Of a stretch of DNA of 26,272 nucleotides, positions 22,877 to 26,272 are shown one piece after another; positions within the stretch are counted from its first letter, which is position 1; the number at the start of each line of letters is the position of its first letter. The stretch is from an uncultured Chlorobiaceae bacterium (lineage in GTDB: Bacteria; Bacteroidota; Chlorobiia; Chlorobiales; Chlorobiaceae): contig CAIQSY010000232.1 of assembly GCA_903874585.1 (NCBI GenBank), forward strand, positions 1 through 26,272. Direction: 5' to 3'. The position numbers and the translations under genes are program-made. The notes beneath the pieces are model-generated. The model was not told where the DNA came from, did no database searches, and saw only the letters and a list, made by a program, of their open reading frames with translations.

Positions 22877-23962
22877 TTATGCGTGGCATGTTGCGGTTTT
22901 ATGCGCTATTGTTTTTTTGCATAGCTTGGCAACAGCTTGTGTCATTCGAGGAAGCGAGAATTGTGCAAGAATGGTAGCTTTTGCGGCGACTGATAGAGTT
23001 GTACGGAGTTTGCTATTAGTGTAGAGTTGCTGCAACGTTGTGGCTAATTGTTGTTCGTTGCCATAATCTATGAGAAATCCATTAGTTCCCTCATTAATTA
23101 ATTCGGTTGCACCACCGGCAAAGGTGCTGAGAGGAACATTTTTAAGATACATGCCTTCAAGTAAAGCGTTTGAAATGCCTTCATTTGTTGAAAGCATAGC
23201 AATAACATCGCTTGCGGCTATAAGTGAGTAGGGGTTTTCTACAAAACCTGCAAAATGGACGTGTTCGGTAAGATTCAGTGTGATGGCAAGTTCTTGCAAC
23301 TCTTTTTTAAGCGGACCATCGCCCATAATAATAATACCAGTCTCAGCGTTAGGGTGCTGTGCTAAAAATCGTGCAAAGCCACGTAATAAAAAATCGTGTC
23401 CTTTTCGTTTAGTGAGAATGCCAACGGTGCTTATTTGAAAGCAAAAACGTTTAGGTGCAACGGGTTGGCTTTTTTGGTCGAGCAGCGTGGTATCGAGTCC
23501 ATTATGAATCACATGGATTTTTTCTGCTACCATAAACGGGCTTTGCAGTAGTGTGGTTTTAATTTGCTCTGCATTAACTATTACTGCATCAACTAACGAG
23601 TGATACATCCACTTGTGGATAAGTGGTAGCTTCAGTGGGCGCACAATGCCAAGTCGAAGAATGTTGCTTATTCCACAAATTCGGCTTGCTATGCCTGCAA
23701 GTAGATAATCTTTTCGCTTGGTTGATATAATCACCTCAATCTTTTCTTGCCGAATAATGTGTGTGAGCTGATACAAGGTGTAGAGATCAATATGGCTCAA
23801 ACAAGGCAGGCGAAACGTAGGAATTGTAAAGCGTTTACCCACAACACTTTTGCGATATACCAATCCCACCTTGTGTTCACTCGCAAGCGATTCAGCCGCC
23901 ATGTGCGTCCATTTTTCCGTGCCGCCCCACGTGCGTGCAGAGTTCATGAAAAGAATGTTCAT
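22877..23962 (-). CDS. Family 4 glycosyltransferase
   Basis: A 361-residue GT4 enzyme with MNILFMNSARTWGGTEKWTH, STVGILTKRKGHDFLLRGFA and the donor loop STNEGISNALLEGMYLKNVP, where the second acidic residue of the usual E-x7-E pattern is displaced or replaced by glycine (EGISNALLEG still has E at +7). GGATELINEGTNGFLIDYG follows. It is a paralogue of the GT4 at 20633. The first 13 codons are also found, nearly unchanged, in a relic at 24741-24800 upstream of the FkbM gene. A 2-base gap separates it from FkbM. Its role is assumed to be LPS or O-chain elongation. Confidence 0.9.
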   Translation of the reverse strand: MNILFMNSARTWGGTEKWTHMAAESLASEHKVGLVYRKSVVGKRFTIPTFRLPCLSHIDLYTLYQLTHIIRQEKIEVIISTKRKDYLLAGIASRICGISNILRLGIVRPLKLPLIHKWMYHSLVDAVIVNAEQIKTTLLQSPFMVAEKIHVIHNGLDTTLLDQKSQPVAPKRFCFQISTVGILTKRKGHDFLLRGFARFLAQHPNAETGIIIMGDGPLKKELQELAITLNLTEHVHFAGFVENPYSLIAASDVIAMLSTNEGISNALLEGMYLKNVPLSTFAGGATELINEGTNGFLIDYGNEQQLATTLQQLYTNSKLRTTLSVAAKATILAQFSLPRMTQAVAKLCKKTIAHKTATCHA

Positions 23963-23964
23963 AC

Positions 23965-24744
23965 TTAACTATTGATTGTTGTTTTACATAGCTCTTTGTA
24001 TGTTTTTTCATGAATAAATGAATATTCTCTAGCTTTTTTAGATATATAAAAAATACGATATCCGGCATCGAATAGTTTTTTGATAGAATTTTTTGTTTGT
24101 TTGATATTAACTGATTTAAAACGATGATGAAATTCTACTAAAAGTTGGTAAACGGGAACATTATCAGTTAAAAAATTATCAATAACTTCATACTCTGCAG
24201 CTTCAATATCCATTTTTAATATATCAATTTTAGATATATTAAGATCAGAGGTAATCGTTTTAATGTTTTTCGTTGTTACAACAATACCGTCATTATTATT
24301 TTCACCTTCATTCACTAATGTTAGCATAGTTGATGAAGGTTTTCCTTTTGGCATTCTTGGATAAAGCTTTATTGTACCATTTTGAGCACTAATAGCATAA
24401 GGGAAAAAATGAAATTTTTCTGGAACTTCTTGGGTTTTAATCCATTCAATCCATCGAGGAGTTGGATCGAAAGCATAAACTGTACAATTATAGTTATTTA
24501 TTATACCTTTATCAAAGCTTATGTCATTTCCGATACCAAGCGACAATATGTTGCTTTCTGAGGTAATGCCGATTGGACAAATGCACCAATCGTGGATATG
24601 TTGATGTGTACAGTTTAGTTCAACTTTGCTGTTTATTTCAAACCCTAACAATTTTTTTAATAAGAGCTTTGATTTTAAAGATGTGCTCATCATTTTCAGT
24701 TGGTTACTGTTTTGAAAAATAATGCGTGTTAACCCTCTGCTCAT
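23965..24744 (-). CDS. FkbM-family SAM-dependent methyltransferase
   Basis: The SAM-binding region NILSLGIGNDISFD, the acidic loop VYAFDPTPRWIEW and the FkbM hallmark KIDILKMDIEAAEYEVIDNF identify the family, which O-methylates sugars or polyketide-like hydroxyls. The frame stays open to 24864, but its first 40 codons run antisense-phase through a relic of another gene's start (24741-24800), so they are unlikely to be real. ATG 24744 is preferred; it overlaps the relic's stop as ATGA. A still later start at 24693 or 24690 is possible. This is the first gene of the minus-strand run. It likely methylates a terminal or internal sugar, a step that can cap O-chains. Confidence 0.82.
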   Translation of the reverse strand: MSRGLTRIIFQNSNQLKMMSTSLKSKLLLKKLLGFEINSKVELNCTHQHIHDWCICPIGITSESNILSLGIGNDISFDKGIINNYNCTVYAFDPTPRWIEWIKTQEVPEKFHFFPYAISAQNGTIKLYPRMPKGKPSSTMLTLVNEGENNNDGIVVTTKNIKTITSDLNISKIDILKMDIEAAEYEVIDNFLTDNVPVYQLLVEFHHRFKSVNIKQTKNSIKKLFDAGYRIFYISKKAREYSFIHEKTYKELCKTTINS

Positions 24745-24800
24745 CCGTAAGTGATTCTGGCACCCCACGTGCGTGCTGAGTTCATAAAAAGAATATTCAT
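24741..24800 (-). pseudogene. Relic of a GT4 gene 5' end
   Basis: On the minus strand, the frame from ATG 24800 encodes MNILFMNSARTWGARITYG and then stops. The first 13 residues equal those of the GT4 at 22877-23962, and the DNA match (GTGCGTGC, TTCATAAAAAGAAT and so on) confirms common origin. The match ends abruptly after the WG codons, where the FkbM-linked sequence begins. So a third GT4 copy once started here and was replaced or deleted. Its ribosome binding site may still drive the FkbM gene through the ATGA overlap. Confidence 0.8.
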
Positions 24801-24944
24801 TGCTACTTTTTTCATCATCTTCTGAGAATCTTATTTTGTTTTCGCTTGTTTTTTCCCTTGCCAATCCCTATTTGTCTGATAATCCATTGCTAAAATATCA
24901 CATTCCCGCGAATTTTAAGGTAACGTAGCCAGACATAATTTTCA

Positions 24945-25892
24945 ATGCAGACGTTTTCTTTCCCCGATCCTTTTGCAGCCAAGCGTCCCTCATCCGCTTT
25001 CAATACGCTGCTTTTACTTGCACTGATGCTGCTTTATCCACTTGTAGGTGCCGCACTCTTCTCGCTTGTTGCGGGTGAGCTTCAGTTGAGCGAGCTGCTC
25101 TCAAATCCCGACAGCCGTCTGGTGCCAATGTTGCGCACGATTCAGTCGCTTGGGCAAATCGTTGTGCTTGCTCTGCCAGTGCTGCTGCTTGCTGCATGGC
25201 ATACGCGAAGCAAACAGCCATTTTCGCGCAATACTCTGGCGTTTCTTGGCATCCGTCCTCATCTCAATCTTGGTACTGCGGCATTGGCTGTTACTGGTAT
25301 TTTTCTGCTGCAACCGTTGCTCTATACCATTACCTCATTGCAGGATAGCTACCTCTGGCCGTCGCTTGGCGAAGCTGGGGCTGAAGTTGTGCGGCAGCGT
25401 AAAGCAATGGAGGGGTTGATTACCGCGTTGGCGCGTGTGGGTTCCATATCGGAATTTTTTCAGGTCGCCTTTGTGCTTGCCGTTACGCCGGCTCTTTGCG
25501 AAGAGTTGTTGTTCCGAGGCTACATTCAGCAGAATTATACCCGCTCAATGTCATCCGGCAATGCGGTTTTCTGGACAGGCTGTGTTTTTGCTTTTTTTCA
25601 TTTGAGTGCTGCAAATCTCATTCCTCTCGCTTTGCTTGGCTGGTATATTGGCTATATTTATAGCAGAACAGGCAATTTGGCAATCCCTGTTGTCGCACAT
25701 CTGATGAATAATCTTGCTGCTTTACTTGCACTTATGCTGGGTTATGATCAGGATACGGCATCAGCGTCGCAGGTGCACGCTTTTGTTGTTACGCCTTTGT
25801 GGTGGCTACTTGTTTTTGTGTGTTTATTGCTGTTTGTTATGGTTGTTCGGCGCTTTGCAGCAGTGCAAGCATCGGCTCACAATGGTGTTTGA
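24945..25892 (+). CDS. CPBP-family intramembrane metalloprotease
   Basis: A 315-residue polytopic protein with the Abi/CPBP (Rce1-like) motifs: EELLFRG (E186, E187, R191), FAFFHLS (H219) and AHLMNN (H252, N256). These residues bind the metal and act on the peptide bond within the membrane. About eight hydrophobic segments are visible, and the N-terminal 20 residues are soluble. Known members include CAAX-type proteases and bacteriocin-immunity proteins; in Chlorobi it is often a housekeeping gene of unknown substrate. It is divergent from the FkbM gene with 200 bases between ATGs (24745-24944), a stretch that holds the GT4 relic and no sure promoter. cdsA follows 36 bases downstream, so the two may share an operon. 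Confidence 0.9.
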   Translation: MQTFSFPDPFAAKRPSSAFNTLLLLALMLLYPLVGAALFSLVAGELQLSELLSNPDSRLVPMLRTIQSLGQIVVLALPVLLLAAWHTRSKQPFSRNTLAFLGIRPHLNLGTAALAVTGIFLLQPLLYTITSLQDSYLWPSLGEAGAEVVRQRKAMEGLITALARVGSISEFFQVAFVLAVTPALCEELLFRGYIQQNYTRSMSSGNAVFWTGCVFAFFHLSAANLIPLALLGWYIGYIYSRTGNLAIPVVAHLMNNLAALLALMLGYDQDTASASQVHAFVVTPLWWLLVFVCLLLFVMVVRRFAAVQASAHNGV

Positions 25893-25928
25893 AATTCTCC
25901 CTATGAATACGTTGTTAATTGGTGAAGT

Positions 25929-26272
25929 ATGGGCAAGCTTTTGAGTGTGAATTTGTTGCAGCGAGTCTTGGTGGCTCTGGTTGGTATTCCTTTTTTATTG
26001 TGGGCGATCTGGGTTGGTGGGTTGGTTTTTTTTGCGCTGGTGTTGCTTCTTGCACTGTTTGCAGTGTTTGAGTTTCACCACCTTGCAGCCGAGAAAGCTC
26101 ATCCCCCGCAATTGTGGGCTGGATTGTTGATCACCCTCCTCTTCCAGCTTAATGGGTACTGGCATTACGTAGAGGCTTGGGAGTTGCTGCTTGCGGTTGT
26201 TCTGCTGCTGATGGTTATGGAACTCTTTGTAAAAGAGGGTTCACCTCTGCTCAATCTTGGCTCTTTTCTGAC
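25929..26272 (+). CDS. cdsA: Phosphatidate cytidylyltransferase, N-terminal part (3' end outside window)
   Basis: From ATG 25929 the frame is open to the window end, giving 114 codons. LLQRVLVALVGIPFLLWAIW is the typical CdsA opening (R-x-x-x-A-x-x-G-I-P), followed by a glycine-flanked helix, a long hydrophobic segment and FEFHHLAAEK, matching the E-(F/Y)-x-x-L conserved in the family. The ATG is preceded by GGTGAA at a normal distance. The enzyme makes CDP-diacylglycerol from phosphatidate and CTP, the precursor of all anionic and zwitterionic phospholipids, in the inner membrane. The family signature lies near the C-terminus and is beyond the window, so identification rests on the N-terminal pattern. 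Confidence 0.85.
   Translation, partial: MGKLLSVNLLQRVLVALVGIPFLLWAIWVGGLVFFALVLLLALFAVFEFHHLAAEKAHPPQLWAGLLITLLFQLNGYWHYVEAWELLLAVVLLLMVMELFVKEGSPLLNLGSFL

Noticed and set aside
24745..24864. Upstream extension of the FkbM protein to a TTG at 24864
   Set aside because: These codons read out of phase across a relic of a GT4 gene start, and there is no ribosome binding site; the ATG at 24744 is more credible.

Overview
The window looks like chromosomal DNA from a green sulfur bacterium (Chlorobiaceae) or a close relative in the Bacteroidota/Chlorobiota. That placement is inferred from gene character only (a YfhO-type membrane protein, an MsbA-like exporter, a CPBP protease ahead of cdsA); no rRNA or tRNA is present to prove it. 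The two ends are GC-richer housekeeping-like genes on the plus strand, and the middle is an AT-rich polysaccharide locus on the minus strand.

Layout. (1) 2-1585: C-terminal part of a YfhO-family membrane protein, cut by the window edge. (2) 1586-4753: a patch of small accessory genes and wreckage: a GNAT acetyltransferase whose 5' end lies behind a pentanucleotide repeat, a truncated DUF4160 gene overlapping an intact DUF2442 gene, a HipB/HipA-type toxin-antitoxin pair with a perfect 14-bp inverted repeat upstream, a possible AAA-ATPase tail, and a second decayed copy of the yfhO 3' end. (3) 4754-6655: an MsbA-like ABC exporter. (4) 6681-8029: an IS3-family insertion sequence whose orfB carries a frameshift. 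(5) 8107-24744: about 16.6 kb of minus-strand genes, mostly overlapping or closely spaced, reading from right to left: FkbM methyltransferase, GT4, GT9 (heptosyltransferase-like), three GT4, GT2, GT11 (fucosyltransferase-like), rfbF, rfbG, an rfbC-like epimerase, a sugar C-methyltransferase, a DegT aminotransferase, a NeuD/PglD-like acyltransferase, a CmcI-like protein, and two GT2 genes, the last broken at an A10 tract. (6) 24945-26272: a CPBP intramembrane protease and the start of cdsA, on the plus strand.

How it fits together. RfbF and RfbG should make CDP-4-keto-6-deoxyglucose. The following overlapping genes (epimerase, C-methyltransferase, PLP aminotransferase with its Schiff-base lysine, acyltransferase) suggest conversion to a branched, N-acylated amino-deoxyhexose. 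The glycosyltransferases would place this and other sugars into a lipopolysaccharide O-chain/outer core or exopolysaccharide, and the MsbA-like exporter may flip a lipid-linked product. No polymerase (Wzy), flippase (Wzx) or Wzm/Wzt pair is visible here.

The most notable signals are two candidate simple-repeat switches (the GCACA repeat before the GNAT gene and the A10 tract in a GT2 gene), the HipB operator candidate, the unusual CDP-sugar gene combination, and several gene-fragment duplications that record past recombination.
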